This document shows, piece after piece, positions 10,395 to 18,012 of a DNA stretch of 31,714 bases. The stretch spans positions 21,544 to 53,257 of the forward strand of contig JAJXUC010000010.1 of the NCBI GenBank assembly GCA_021783435.1, given 5' to 3'. The notes below the pieces were generated by a model. It did no database searches and had not been told where the DNA came from. It saw only the letters and a program-made list of their open reading frames with translations. Every line of letters starts with the position of its first letter. Position 1 is the stretch's first letter. Both the position numbers and the translations under genes were made by a program. Source of the DNA: Pseudomonadota bacterium. GTDB lineage: Bacteria > Pseudomonadota > Gammaproteobacteria > Burkholderiales > Burkholderiaceae.

Positions 10395-11806
10395 AACACG
10401 CCATTCAACACATTCATTTCGTCGGCATCGGCGGCGCCGGCATGAGCGGCATCGCCGAGGTTCTGCTCAATCTGGGCTATGCCGTCAGCGGCACCGATTT
10501 GAGCGAAAGCGGTGCGGTGCAACGCCTGCGCTCCCTGGGCGCGCGCATCGCCCTGGGCCACGACGCCGCACATATCGCCGGGGCCGACGCGGTGGTCGTG
10601 TCCACCGCGGTGGGGCCGGACAACCCGGAGGTGCGCGCCGCCCGGACCCGCCACATTCCGGTGGTGCCGCGCGCGGTCATGCTGGCCGAGTTGATGCGCC
10701 TCAAGCGCGGCATCGCCATCGCCGGGACGCACGGCAAGACGACGACGACGAGCCTGGTGGCCAGCGTGCTGGCCGAGGGCGGGCTCGACCCCACCTTCGT
10801 CATCGGCGGCCGGCTCAACAGCGCGGGCACCCATGCCAAGCTGGGGCAGGGCGAGTACATCGTGGTCGAGGCCGACGAGTCCGATGCGTCCTTTCTCAAC
10901 CTGCTGCCGGTGATGGCGGTGGTGACGAATATCGACGCCGACCACATGGACACCTACGGCCACGACATGGCCAGGCTGCGCCAGGCCTTCGTCGCGTTCA
11001 TCGCCCGCCTGCCGTTCTACGGCGCCGCCATTCTGTGCGTGGACGATCCCGGGGTCAGGGCGGTTCTTCCTTTCGTCTCCAAGCCGGTGACGCCTTACGG
11101 CTTGAGTGAGGACGCGCAGGTGCGCGCGATCGACGTGCGCGCCGAGAACGGTCGCATGCACTTCACCGCGCTGCGGCACAACGGCGTGATGCTGCCGCCG
11201 CTCGCGGTCACGCTCAACCTGCCGGGATTGCACAACGTGCGCAATGCGCTGGCCGCCATCGCGGTGGCGGCTGAACTCGGCGTGGACGATGCCGCGGTGG
11301 TCAAGGCGCTGACCGAGTTCCACGGCGTGGGCCGGCGTTTCCAGCGCTACGGCGAGATCGACCTGCCCGCAGGCGGACGATTCACGCTGATCGACGACTA
11401 CGGCCACCATCCGGTGGAAATGGCGGCCACGCTGGACGCGGCGCGCGGCGCGTACCCGGACCGGCGCATCGTGCTGGCGTTCCAGCCGCACCGCTACACC
11501 CGCACGCGCGATCTGTTCGAGGATTTCGTCGCCGTGCTCGGCCAGGCCGACGCGGTGCTGCTGGCCGAGGTGTACGCGGCGGGCGAACCGCCCATCGTTG
11601 CCGCCGACGGCCGCAGCCTGGCGCGCGCGCTGCGCGTGGCCGGCAAGGCCGAACCGGTGTTCGTCGACGATATCGGGGCCATGCCGCGAGCCGTCCTCGA
11701 TCTCGCGCGGGATGGCGACGTGGTGCTGTGCATGGGCGCGGGTTCCATCGGCGGTGTGCCGCAGCAGATCGTGGATCTCGCGCGCAGCATGGAGAGGCAG
11801 GCATGA
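10391..11806 (+). CDS. murC: MurC, UDP-N-acetylmuramate:L-alanine ligase
   Basis: The first Mur ligase of the pathway, loading L-Ala onto UDP-MurNAc. It has 471 residues. The N-terminal dinucleotide-like fold carries [17 protein letters not shown]. The ATP-binding domain has GTHGKT at 112-117 followed by TTTSL; the Thr-His pair separates MurC from the TNGKT of MurD and Mur[10 protein letters not shown] and [12 protein letters not shown] follow. The C-terminal domain carries DDYGHHPVE and [10 protein letters not shown]. The ATG at 10391 overlaps the murG stop. murB, its neighbour in many dcw clusters, is absent here: ddl follows directly with a four-base overlap. Confidence 0.97.
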   Translation: MKHAIQHIHFVGIGGAGMSGIAEVLLNLGYAVSGTDLSESGAVQRLRSLGARIALGHDAAHIAGADAVVVSTAVGPDNPEVRAARTRHIPVVPRAVMLAELMRLKRGIAIAGTHGKTTTTSLVASVLAEGGLDPTFVIGGRLNSAGTHAKLGQGEYIVVEADESDASFLNLLPVMAVVTNIDADHMDTYGHDMARLRQAFVAFIARLPFYGAAILCVDDPGVRAVLPFVSKPVTPYGLSEDAQVRAIDVRAENGRMHFTALRHNGVMLPPLAVTLNLPGLHNVRNALAAIAVAAELGVDDAAVVKALTEFHGVGRRFQRYGEIDLPAGGRFTLIDDYGHHPVEMAATLDAARGAYPDRRIVLAFQPHRYTRTRDLFEDFVAVLGQADAVLLAEVYAAGEPPIVAADGRSLARALRVAGKAEPVFVDDIGAMPRAVLDLARDGDVVLCMGAGSIGGVPQQIVDLARSMERQA

Positions 11807-12792
11807 ACCGGATCCAAAGCTCCGCGATCGACCCGCGCGCCCTGGGTCGGGTGGCCGTGCTCATGGGCGGCTCGTCGAGCGAGCGCGAAGTCTCGCTGAT
11901 GTCCGGCAAGGGCGTTCTCGCCGCGCTGCAGGCGCGGGGGGTCGATGCCATCGCCTTCGATCCGGCCGAGCGCGCCCTCTGCGAGCTGCGCTCACTGGCC
12001 GTACAGCGCGTGTTCATCGCCCTGCACGGCCGGCACGGCGAGGACGGCACGGTACAGGGCGCGCTCGAACTGCTCGGCATCCCCTACACCGGCCCCGGCG
12101 TGATGGCGTCGGCCCTGGCCATCGACAAGCACATGACCAAGCGCCTTTGGCAATGCGAGGGGCTGTCCACCCCAGCCTGGCGCATGGTGGCAAGCGCCGC
12201 GCAGGCGCGTGCCGCGGCGGGCGAACTCGGCCTGCCGTTGATGTTCAAGGCCTCCCACGAGGGCTCCACGCTCGGCCTGGCGCGTGCCGACACCACGCAG
12301 CAGGTCGATGCGGCCTATGCCGAGGCGGCGCGCTTCGACGCCGCCGTGCTGGCCGAGCAGTTCATCGCCGGCGACGAGGTGACCTGCGGCGTGCTGGGCG
12401 AGGGCGACGGCGCGGTGGCGCTGCCGCTCATCCACATCGTGGCGCCCGGCGGCAACTACGACTTCGAGCACAAATACTTCAGCGACGAGACCCAGTACAT
12501 CTGCCCGAGCGGCCTGCCGCCGGCCGAGGAGCAGGCCATCGCCGAACTCGTGCTGGCGAGCTACCGCACGCTCGGATGCCGGGGCTGGGGGCGGGCCGAC
12601 ATCATGATTCGCGCCACCGACCGCAAGCCCTTCCTGCTGGAACTCAACACCAGCCCGGGCATGACGGGCCATTCCCTGGTGCCGCTGGCCGCGCGCGTGG
12701 CGGGTCTGAACTACGAGGATCTGTGCCTGCGCATCCTGGCCGATGCCCGCCTGGACAGCGGCACGGGCGCCGTTCCCGGAGCACGGCCGTGA
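11803..12792 (+). CDS. ddl: D-alanine--D-alanine ligase
   Basis: An ATP-grasp enzyme that makes the D-Ala-D-Ala dipeptide used by the MurF half of the fusion encoded upstream. It has 329 residues. Motifs are [17 protein letters not shown] at the N-terminus, [12 protein letters not shown], the [16 protein letters not shown]-grasp loop, and the metal-binding [15 protein letters not shown] near the C-terminus. The ATG at 11803 overlaps the murC stop as ATGA. In dcw clusters this gene is usually ddlB. The enzyme carries about 15 extra N-terminal residues compared with short Ddl proteins. Confidence 0.96.
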   Translation: MNRIQSSAIDPRALGRVAVLMGGSSSEREVSLMSGKGVLAALQARGVDAIAFDPAERALCELRSLAVQRVFIALHGRHGEDGTVQGALELLGIPYTGPGVMASALAIDKHMTKRLWQCEGLSTPAWRMVASAAQARAAAGELGLPLMFKASHEGSTLGLARADTTQQVDAAYAEAARFDAAVLAEQFIAGDEVTCGVLGEGDGAVALPLIHIVAPGGNYDFEHKYFSDETQYICPSGLPPAEEQAIAELVLASYRTLGCRGWGRADIMIRATDRKPFLLELNTSPGMTGHSLVPLAARVAGLNYEDLCLRILADARLDSGTGAVPGARP

Positions 12793-13601
12793 CGCGCGAG
12801 CTGCCCCTGGACATCCGGTTGATGAACGTCACCAGCCGCGCGCTGCTGTGGCTGTTCATGCTGGGTGCCCTGGCGGTGGCCGGCAACTGGTTCGTCCAGC
12901 GCCCATGGTGGGCCATCCGTAGCGTGCGCGTCGAGGGCAATTTGCAGCATGTCAGCGCCACAGCGCTGCGCGGCGAGGCGCTGCCGCGACTGCAGGGGAA
13001 TTTCTTCACGGTCAGCCTGGCCGCCGCGCAGCAGGCGTTCGATCAGGTGCCGTGGGTGCGCAAGGCTGTGGTGCAGCGCGTGTGGCCGCTCTCGCTCCTG
13101 GTCACGCTCGAGGCGCAGCAGCCACTGGCTTTCTGGAGCGATGGCAGCACGGTGGTGGGTCTGATCAACACCCACGGGCAGCTGTTCGAGGCCAATCTGG
13201 GCGAGGTGCAGGATATGGCGCTTCCCAGCTTCTCCGGTCCGGCCGGCAGCGAGGGGCGCGTGGCGCAGATGTATGCCGAACTTTCCCGGGATTTCGCGCC
13301 GCTGAAATGGAAGATCGCCAAGCTGGAGATGGGCGCCGAAGGCAACTGGCGGGTGCAGGTCGAGGGCGGACCCAGACTGGATCTGGGCAGCGACCGCGAC
13401 GCGCAGGCCTTCCAGCAGCGCCTGCAGCGTTTTCTCGTGCTGGCGCCGCGCGTGCTGGCGCGTTACGGACGCGCCATGACGAGCGCCGATCTGCGCTACA
13501 GCAACGGCTTTGCCGTGCGCTTGGCGGGAGTGGATTTACCGGGCGGAAAACCCGATTCGAAAACGATGCAACGACAAGACAAGGCGAGGGAGCACAGGTG
13601 A
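12789..13601 (+). CDS. ftsQ: Cell division protein FtsQ
   Basis: A bitopic inner-membrane protein that links FtsL/FtsB to the divisome. It has 270 residues. A short cytoplasmic tail precedes one transmembrane helix at about residues 17-37. The periplasmic POTRA domain begins at [13 protein letters not shown], and the FtsQ beta-domain follows. The start is taken as GTG at 12789, giving a GTGA overlap with ddl. An in-frame ATG at 12822 (before NVTSRALLW) would remove 11 residues and cannot be excluded. The stop shares a base with the ftsA ATG (TGATG). Confidence 0.93.
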   Translation: MTRELPLDIRLMNVTSRALLWLFMLGALAVAGNWFVQRPWWAIRSVRVEGNLQHVSATALRGEALPRLQGNFFTVSLAAAQQAFDQVPWVRKAVVQRVWPLSLLVTLEAQQPLAFWSDGSTVVGLINTHGQLFEANLGEVQDMALPSFSGPAGSEGRVAQMYAELSRDFAPLKWKIAKLEMGAEGNWRVQVEGGPRLDLGSDRDAQAFQQRLQRFLVLAPRVLARYGRAMTSADLRYSNGFAVRLAGVDLPGGKPDSKTMQRQDKAREHR

Positions 13602-14845
13602 TGGCCAAGGATTACAAGGATCTGGTGGTGGGGCTGGACATCGGTACCTCCAAGGTGCTGGCGATGGTGGCCGAGATCCTGCCCCAGCAGGACAGCCCGG
13701 CGGCCAAGCTCAAGATCGTGGGCATGGGGCAAGCCGCCACGGCCGGCATGCGCCGCGGCGTGGTGGTGGACATCGAGGCCACCGTGCAGTCCATCCAGGC
13801 CGCGCTGAAGGAGGCCGAGCTGATGGCCGACTGTCGCATCACGCGCGTGATCACCGGCATCACCGGCAGCCATATCCGCGGCCAGAATTCGGAAGGCATG
13901 GTGGCGATCAAGGACCGCGAGGTGACGCAGAACGACGTGTCGCGCGTGATCGAGACCGCCAAGGCGGTCAACATCCCCACCGACCAGCGCCTGCTGCTGG
14001 TCGAGCCGCAGGAATTCATCATCGACGGCCAGGAGGTCAAGGAGCCGGTGGGCATGAGCGGCATCCGCCTGGAAACCAAGGTGCACATCGTCACCGGCGC
14101 GCAGACCGCGGCCGAGAACGTGATCAAGTGCGTGCGCCGCTGCGGCCTCGAAGTCGACGCCGTGGTGCTGCACCCGCTGGCCTCCAGCCACGCCGTGCTC
14201 ACGGAGGATGAAAAGGAACTGGGCGTTGTGCTGGTGGACGTTGGCGCCGGCGTGACCGACGTGGCCATCTACACCGGCGGCTCGATTCGCCACACCGCCA
14301 TCATCCCCATCGCCGGCGAGCTCATCACCAGCGACATCGCCATGGCGTTGCGCACACCGACCAAGGATGCCGAGGACATCAAGATCGAGCATGGCGTCGC
14401 CAAGCAGCTGCTGGCTGGCGTGGACGAGCGCCTCGAGGTGCCGGGGCTGGGCGACCGCGGGCCGCGCATGCTCTCGCGCCAAGCGCTGGCCGGGGTCATC
14501 GAGCCGCGCGTGGAGGAGATCTTTTCCCTGGTGCAACAAGTGGTGCGCGACTCGGGTTTTGAGGAATTACTGTCCTCCGGCGTGGTTCTTACGGGTGGCG
14601 CAGCGCAGATGCCGGGCATGGTCGAGTTGGGCGAGGACATTTTTCTCAAGCCCGTGCGGCTTGGCTTGCCGCAATACACGGGGCCGCTTTCCGACATGGT
14701 GCGCAGCCCACGCAATGCGACGGCGATGGGACTGCTGGTGGAGGCGCAGACACAGCGTCAGCGCGGCGCACGCATCGCGCAGAAAGCTGGCAGCGCCGGC
14801 ACGCTGGTGACGAGGATACGCGACTGGTTCGCAGGGAATTTCTAG
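13601..14845 (+). CDS. ftsA: FtsA, actin-like membrane tether for FtsZ
   Basis: An actin-fold ATPase that anchors FtsZ to the membrane and recruits later division proteins. It has 414 residues. Motifs are VGLDIGTSKVLAMV (phosphate 1), the 1C subdomain around GMRRGVVVDIEATV, VDVGAGVTDVAIY (phosphate 2) and VVLTGGAAQMPGM (adenosine motif). The last residues, TRIRDWFAGNF, look like the amphipathic membrane-targeting helix at the C-terminus of FtsA. The start overlaps the ftsQ stop by one base, with GCGAGGGA upstream as ribosome binding site. Eighty-six bases separate it from ftsZ, the largest gap inside the cluster. Confidence 0.97.
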   Translation: MAKDYKDLVVGLDIGTSKVLAMVAEILPQQDSPAAKLKIVGMGQAATAGMRRGVVVDIEATVQSIQAALKEAELMADCRITRVITGITGSHIRGQNSEGMVAIKDREVTQNDVSRVIETAKAVNIPTDQRLLLVEPQEFIIDGQEVKEPVGMSGIRLETKVHIVTGAQTAAENVIKCVRRCGLEVDAVVLHPLASSHAVLTEDEKELGVVLVDVGAGVTDVAIYTGGSIRHTAIIPIAGELITSDIAMALRTPTKDAEDIKIEHGVAKQLLAGVDERLEVPGLGDRGPRMLSRQALAGVIEPRVEEIFSLVQQVVRDSGFEELLSSGVVLTGGAAQMPGMVELGEDIFLKPVRLGLPQYTGPLSDMVRSPRNATAMGLLVEAQTQRQRGARIAQKAGSAGTLVTRIRDWFAGNF

Positions 14846-14861
14846 AGATTCAACGGGGCTT

Positions 14862-14877
14862 GCCGCCGCAAGGCGGC
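14862..14877 (+). promoter_or_regulatory. GC-rich hairpin with GCAA tetraloop between ftsA and ftsZ
   Basis: GCCGCC-GCAA-GGCGGC forms a six-pair stem closed by a GNRA-type tetraloop, 17 bases after the ftsA stop. No T-run follows directly; the nearest T-rich run starts about 25 bases later, upstream of the ftsZ ribosome binding site. It may be an mRNA processing or stability element that sets the higher ftsZ level, but that is inference. Confidence 0.4.
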
Positions 14878-14931
14878 CGGCATGGAGTGGGCAGGAGAGG
14901 GTCTTTTTCTTTCTATCGACGGAGGTGCATC

Positions 14932-16128
14932 ATGGCTTTTGAAATGATCGAGGACGCAAACGACAGTGCGTTCAACAGCGGAACCAACATCAAGGTGATC
15001 GGCATGGGCGGCGGCGGCGGCAACGCCGTCGAGCACATGATCCAGTGCGGCGTGAAAGGCGTCGAGTTCATCTGCGCCAACACCGACGCGCAGGCGTTGA
15101 AGGTATCCAGCTCGCACCGCTTCATTCAGCTCGGCAAGACCGGCCTGGGCGCTGGCGGCAAGCCGCAGGTGGGGCGTGACGCGGCCGAGCAGGCGCAGTC
15201 CGAGATCCGCGACGCGCTGGCCGGCGCGCACATGCTGTTCATCACGGCCGGCATGGGCGGCGGCACGGGCACGGGCGCCGCTCCTGTCGTTGCGCGCATC
15301 GCGCGCGAAATGGGCATCCTCACCGTCGCGGTGGTGACCAAGCCTTTCGAGTTCGAGGGCACCAAGCGCCTGTCCAACGCCGAAAATGGCCTGGAGGAAC
15401 TGGAGAAGCATGTCGACTCCCTGATCATCGTGCTCAACGAGAAGCTGCTCGAGGTCTATGGCGACGACATCTCGCAGAAGGAGGCCTTTGCCAAGGCCAA
15501 CGACGTGCTGAAGAATGCCACCGGCGGCATTGCCGAGATCATCAATGTTCCGGGCATGATCAACGCCGACTTCGAGGACGTGAAGACGGTGATGGGCGAA
15601 CCGGGCAAAGCCATGATGGGCACGGCCGTGGCCAGTGGCGCCGACCGCGCCCGGCTAGCAGCCGAGCAGGCCGTGGTCTGCCCGCTGCTCGACGGCGTGG
15701 ACCTGTCCGGGGCCAAGGGCGTGCTGGTCAACATCACCGCGGACGACTCGCTCAAGCTTTCCGAGACGCGCGAGGCGATGAACGCCATTCGCGCCTATGC
15801 CGCGCCCGACGCCCACATCATCTTCGGCACCGTGAACGATCCGACCATGGGCGATTCGCTGCGCGTGACCGTGCTGGCAACCGGCCTGTCACGCGCCAGG
15901 GCCGCCATGAAGGCGGCGCCCGCGCTGACGGTGCTGCGCACGGGCACGGATTCCATGCCCATGGCCATGGGCGGCATGCAGTCCGGCAAACCGGTCGACG
16001 AGCATCAGATTCCGGCCATCTGGCGCAACCCGCGCGGCAACGCGCCGTCGGCCCATGTCAATGCGCTGATGCAAAGCGGCATGGACGAGTTGGAGATCCC
16101 GGCATTCCTGCGCAAGCAGGCGGATTGA
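14932..16128 (+). CDS. ftsZ: FtsZ, tubulin-like cell division GTPase
   Basis: The GTPase that polymerises into the Z-ring. It has 398 residues. The glycine-rich loop GMGGGGGNAVEHM lies near the N-terminus. The tubulin signature GMGGGTGTG is at 107-115, and NADFEDVKTVM (the T7 loop with catalytic Asp) is present. A variable linker of about 50 residues follows, then the C-terminal peptide ELEIPAFLRKQ that binds FtsA and other partners such as ZapD, whose gene is also in this window. The start at 14932 is fixed by a consensus GGAGGT at 14921-14926, the best ribosome binding site in the cluster. It is the last gene of the coupled dcw operon. Confidence 0.98.
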   Translation: MAFEMIEDANDSAFNSGTNIKVIGMGGGGGNAVEHMIQCGVKGVEFICANTDAQALKVSSSHRFIQLGKTGLGAGGKPQVGRDAAEQAQSEIRDALAGAHMLFITAGMGGGTGTGAAPVVARIAREMGILTVAVVTKPFEFEGTKRLSNAENGLEELEKHVDSLIIVLNEKLLEVYGDDISQKEAFAKANDVLKNATGGIAEIINVPGMINADFEDVKTVMGEPGKAMMGTAVASGADRARLAAEQAVVCPLLDGVDLSGAKGVLVNITADDSLKLSETREAMNAIRAYAAPDAHIIFGTVNDPTMGDSLRVTVLATGLSRARAAMKAAPALTVLRTGTDSMPMAMGGMQSGKPVDEHQIPAIWRNPRGNAPSAHVNALMQSGMDELEIPAFLRKQAD

Positions 16129-16199
16129 ACGGGTTCGCCAAGAGATCGACGTCGATTGCGTTCCCGCTTCCTGCGACGTCTCCGGTCGCATGCGGCGGC

Positions 16200-16253
16200 A
16201 GGTCCGATGAAGACCGGCGGATGGCCCCGTTCCGCCCGGCATCGATCGGACCT
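16200..16253 (+). terminator. Long stem-loop downstream of ftsZ
   Basis: AGGTCCGAT at 16200-16208 pairs perfectly with ATCGGACCT at 16245-16253. Inside it, GGCGGA at 16216-16221 pairs with TCCGCC at 16231-16236, leaving a loop of nine bases. There is no T-run after it, so it is not a classical intrinsic terminator. Confidence 0.35.
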
Positions 16254-16286
16254 CGCCCTGTCCCTTAGGCCTGGTGCCTGCGGTGG

Positions 16287-16322
16287 CCTGTCGGCGCGCG
16301 CTGCCTCCCGCGTGCCGACAGG
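16287..16322 (+). terminator. 14-pair hairpin upstream of lpxC
   Basis: CCTGTCGGCGCGCG (16287-16300) pairs with CGCGTGCCGACAGG (16309-16322) over 14 pairs with one G-U and an eight-base loop. It is followed by TCTGCAGGG rather than a T-run, so it could be a factor-dependent terminator, an RNase-processing site or a 5' leader structure of lpxC. Confidence 0.4.
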
Positions 16323-16400
16323 TCTGCAGGGCGATTCGCGGGCCATTAAAATAGCTGCCGGTTATCAATGATTGTGAATCGATTGCAAAAGCGGCCAGCC

Positions 16401-17327
16401 ATGTTGTCTCAACGCACCATCCGTTCGGCCAATCGCGCCGTGGGCGTCGGCCTGCACAGCAGCGAGCGCGTCGAACTCACCTTGCACCCGGCCCCCCCCG
16501 ACACCGGCATCGTGTTTCGGCGCACCGATCTGCCGCAGCCCGTGACCATCGCCCTGCACCCGCAGGCCGTGGTAGACACACGCATGGCCACCACGCTGGG
16601 CGCGGGAGGCGCGAAAATCCACACCGTCGAGCATCTGCTCTCCGCCTGCGCCGGGCTGGGCATCGACAATCTGCTGGTGGACGTCGACGCCGAGGAAATT
16701 CCCATCCTCGACGGATCGGCCTCCAGCTTCGTTTATCTGCTGCAGTCCGCCGGTCTGCAGCAGCAAGCGGCGGCCAAACGTTTCATCCGCATGCGCCGCG
16801 CCGTCGAGGTCCGCAGCAGCGACCGCGATGGCGAGAAATGGGCGCGCCTGGAGCCGCACGACGGCTTCCGTCTGCGTTTCGCCATCGAGTTCGACCATCC
16901 CGCCATCGACCAGACGGCGCAGGACTACAGCTTCGATTTCGACATGCAGGCCTATGTGCGCGACATCGCGCGCGCGCGCACCTTCGGCTTCATGCGCGAC
17001 GTCGACGCGCTGCGCGAACTGGGTCTTGCCCAGGGCGGGAGCATGGAAAACGCGATCGTGATGGACGAGTCGCGCATCCTCAACCAGGAAGGGCTGCGTT
17101 TCGACGCGGAATTCGTCAAGCACAAGATGCTCGACGCCATCGGCGATCTCTACGTCATCGGTCATCCCATCATCGGCGCCTACAGTGCCTACCGCAGCGG
17201 ACATGCGGTCAACAACGCCCTGCTGCGCGCCGTGCTGGCCGACCCGGATTCCTACGACATCGTCAGTTTCGCCGACGCCACCGACGCGCCAGCCGGGTAT
17301 CGCGACACGCTCAAGGCCGCCGCCTGA
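16401..17327 (+). CDS. lpxC: LpxC, UDP-3-O-acyl-GlcNAc deacetylase
   Basis: The zinc metallo-deacetylase that performs the committed step of lipid A synthesis in the cytoplasm. It has 308 residues, the family norm. The start MLSQRTIRS at 16401 is typical; an in-frame ATG at 16368 would add 11 non-conserved residues and is not preferred. Visible motifs are [12 protein letters not shown], the zinc ligand His in [29 protein letters not shown], and [16 protein letters not shown] with the remaining zinc ligands His and Asp. [10 protein letters not shown] carries the catalytic His. It stands alone after the dcw cluster and converges with the DUF721 gene 36 bases downstream. Confidence 0.97.
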   Translation: MLSQRTIRSANRAVGVGLHSSERVELTLHPAPPDTGIVFRRTDLPQPVTIALHPQAVVDTRMATTLGAGGAKIHTVEHLLSACAGLGIDNLLVDVDAEEIPILDGSASSFVYLLQSAGLQQQAAAKRFIRMRRAVEVRSSDRDGEKWARLEPHDGFRLRFAIEFDHPAIDQTAQDYSFDFDMQAYVRDIARARTFGFMRDVDALRELGLAQGGSMENAIVMDESRILNQEGLRFDAEFVKHKMLDAIGDLYVIGHPIIGAYSAYRSGHAVNNALLRAVLADPDSYDIVSFADATDAPAGYRDTLKAAA

Positions 17328-17341
17328 TCCGATTTCGCCCG

Positions 17342-17358
17342 CCGCGTCGAGCGCGCGG
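17342..17358. terminator. Small hairpin between convergent lpxC and DUF721 gene
   Basis: CCGCG (17342-17346) and CGCGG (17354-17358) form a five-pair stem with a seven-base loop in the 36-base gap between the two stops. There is no T-run in either direction. It may act as a weak shared terminator. Confidence 0.25.
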
Positions 17359-17363
17359 TCATC

Positions 17364-17837
17364 TCAAGCTTCATGGTCCTGCGCATGCCGCGCCCGCAGC
17401 TCGCGCAGGCGCGCGCGCACTGCGGCTGGGGCCTGCGAGGCCGTCACGGTGCGGTCATGTGCGCGGCTCGGTATCTGAGGCGTGTCGGGCTCGTGCACCC
17501 GCACCATGATGCGTTGCACGGGCCACCGCGCCTGCTGCAAGTGGCGCAGCAGCAAGGGCCTATACAGCTTGAGCTTGGCCGCCACCGCTGGCGAGGATGC
17601 CGTCAGGTGCCACATCCCTTCAGCCCATTTGCCTGGGCGCACGGCCTCGACCAGTTCCGGGGGCAGCGTCGTGCGCAGGGCGGCCCACATTTTTTGCGAT
17701 GTGAGCGCTTGCTCCTTGAGTGTCATCAAGGTTTGCGTACGCTGCATCCACTGCGGCAGCATGGCCATAGTGACTGCCGGCGGGGTGCGGAACTGCGATC
17801 GGCGCGTCTTGCGCGGCTGTGAGGCGTTGGTGGTCAT
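17364..17837 (-). CDS. DUF721 protein, DciA-like helicase loader candidate
   Basis: About 157 residues if started at the ATG at 17837, just before [13 protein letters not shown]. The frame stays open much further upstream, but that part is in low-complexity shadow sequence. A basic N-terminal tail is followed by the DUF721-like core: a helical segment ([20 protein letters not shown]), then beta-alpha elements with [26 protein letters not shown] and a final strand ([12 protein letters not shown]). The C-terminus is Arg-rich. DUF721 includes DciA, which helps load or operate the replicative helicase DnaB in bacteria without DnaC or DnaI. The location between lpxC and secA, on the opposite strand, matches that of DUF721 genes in Pseudomonas and relatives. 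The function is inferred from family and position; similarity is modest. Confidence 0.75.
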   Translation of the reverse strand: MTTNASQPRKTRRSQFRTPPAVTMAMLPQWMQRTQTLMTLKEQALTSQKMWAALRTTLPPELVEAVRPGKWAEGMWHLTASSPAVAAKLKLYRPLLLRHLQQARWPVQRIMVRVHEPDTPQIPSRAHDRTVTASQAPAAVRARLRELRARHAQDHEA

Positions 17838-18012
17838 GAGGGCCGCAAAGGTGGCATGGGGATCATTGTCATGCAGGATGGAGCAGACTCGCGCAACGGG
17901 AGCGCTGAGTAGAATGAATATTTCCTCGCGATGGCACGCGGGGCGCAGCGCACTCCCCCAGCCAGGGCCGTGGTTGGTTCCGGCCCGACGCGTGCCACAC
18001 CCAGACCGACCC
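17838..18012. promoter_or_regulatory. Divergent region between the DUF721 gene and secA
   Basis: These 175 bases separate two divergent starts and must hold both promoters. A TAGAAT at 17910-17915 resembles a -10 box reading toward secA, but no convincing -35 lies 16-18 bases upstream. No secM-like regulatory ORF is evident ahead of secA. Confidence 0.3.

Larger units (their letters stand above)
16129..16400 (+). promoter_or_regulatory. ftsZ-lpxC intergenic region with three stem-loops and a possible -10 box
   Basis: No credible gene lies here. Reading along it: a perfect 12-base palindrome ATCGACGTCGAT at 16145-16156; a six-pair hairpin at 16172-16190 (TGCGAC/GTCGCA, 7-base loop); a long stem-loop at 16200-16253; and a very stable hairpin at 16287-16322. 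An AT-rich patch then holds TAAAAT at 16347-16352, a possible -10 for lpxC, but no good -35 is visible 16-18 bases upstream. The structures may limit read-through from the dcw operon into lpxC. Confidence 0.5.

Noticed and set aside
16156..16371. A possible 71-codon gene between ftsZ and lpxC
   Set aside because: There is no ribosome binding site, the frame is broken up by stem-loops, and the composition is Arg-rich shadow type.
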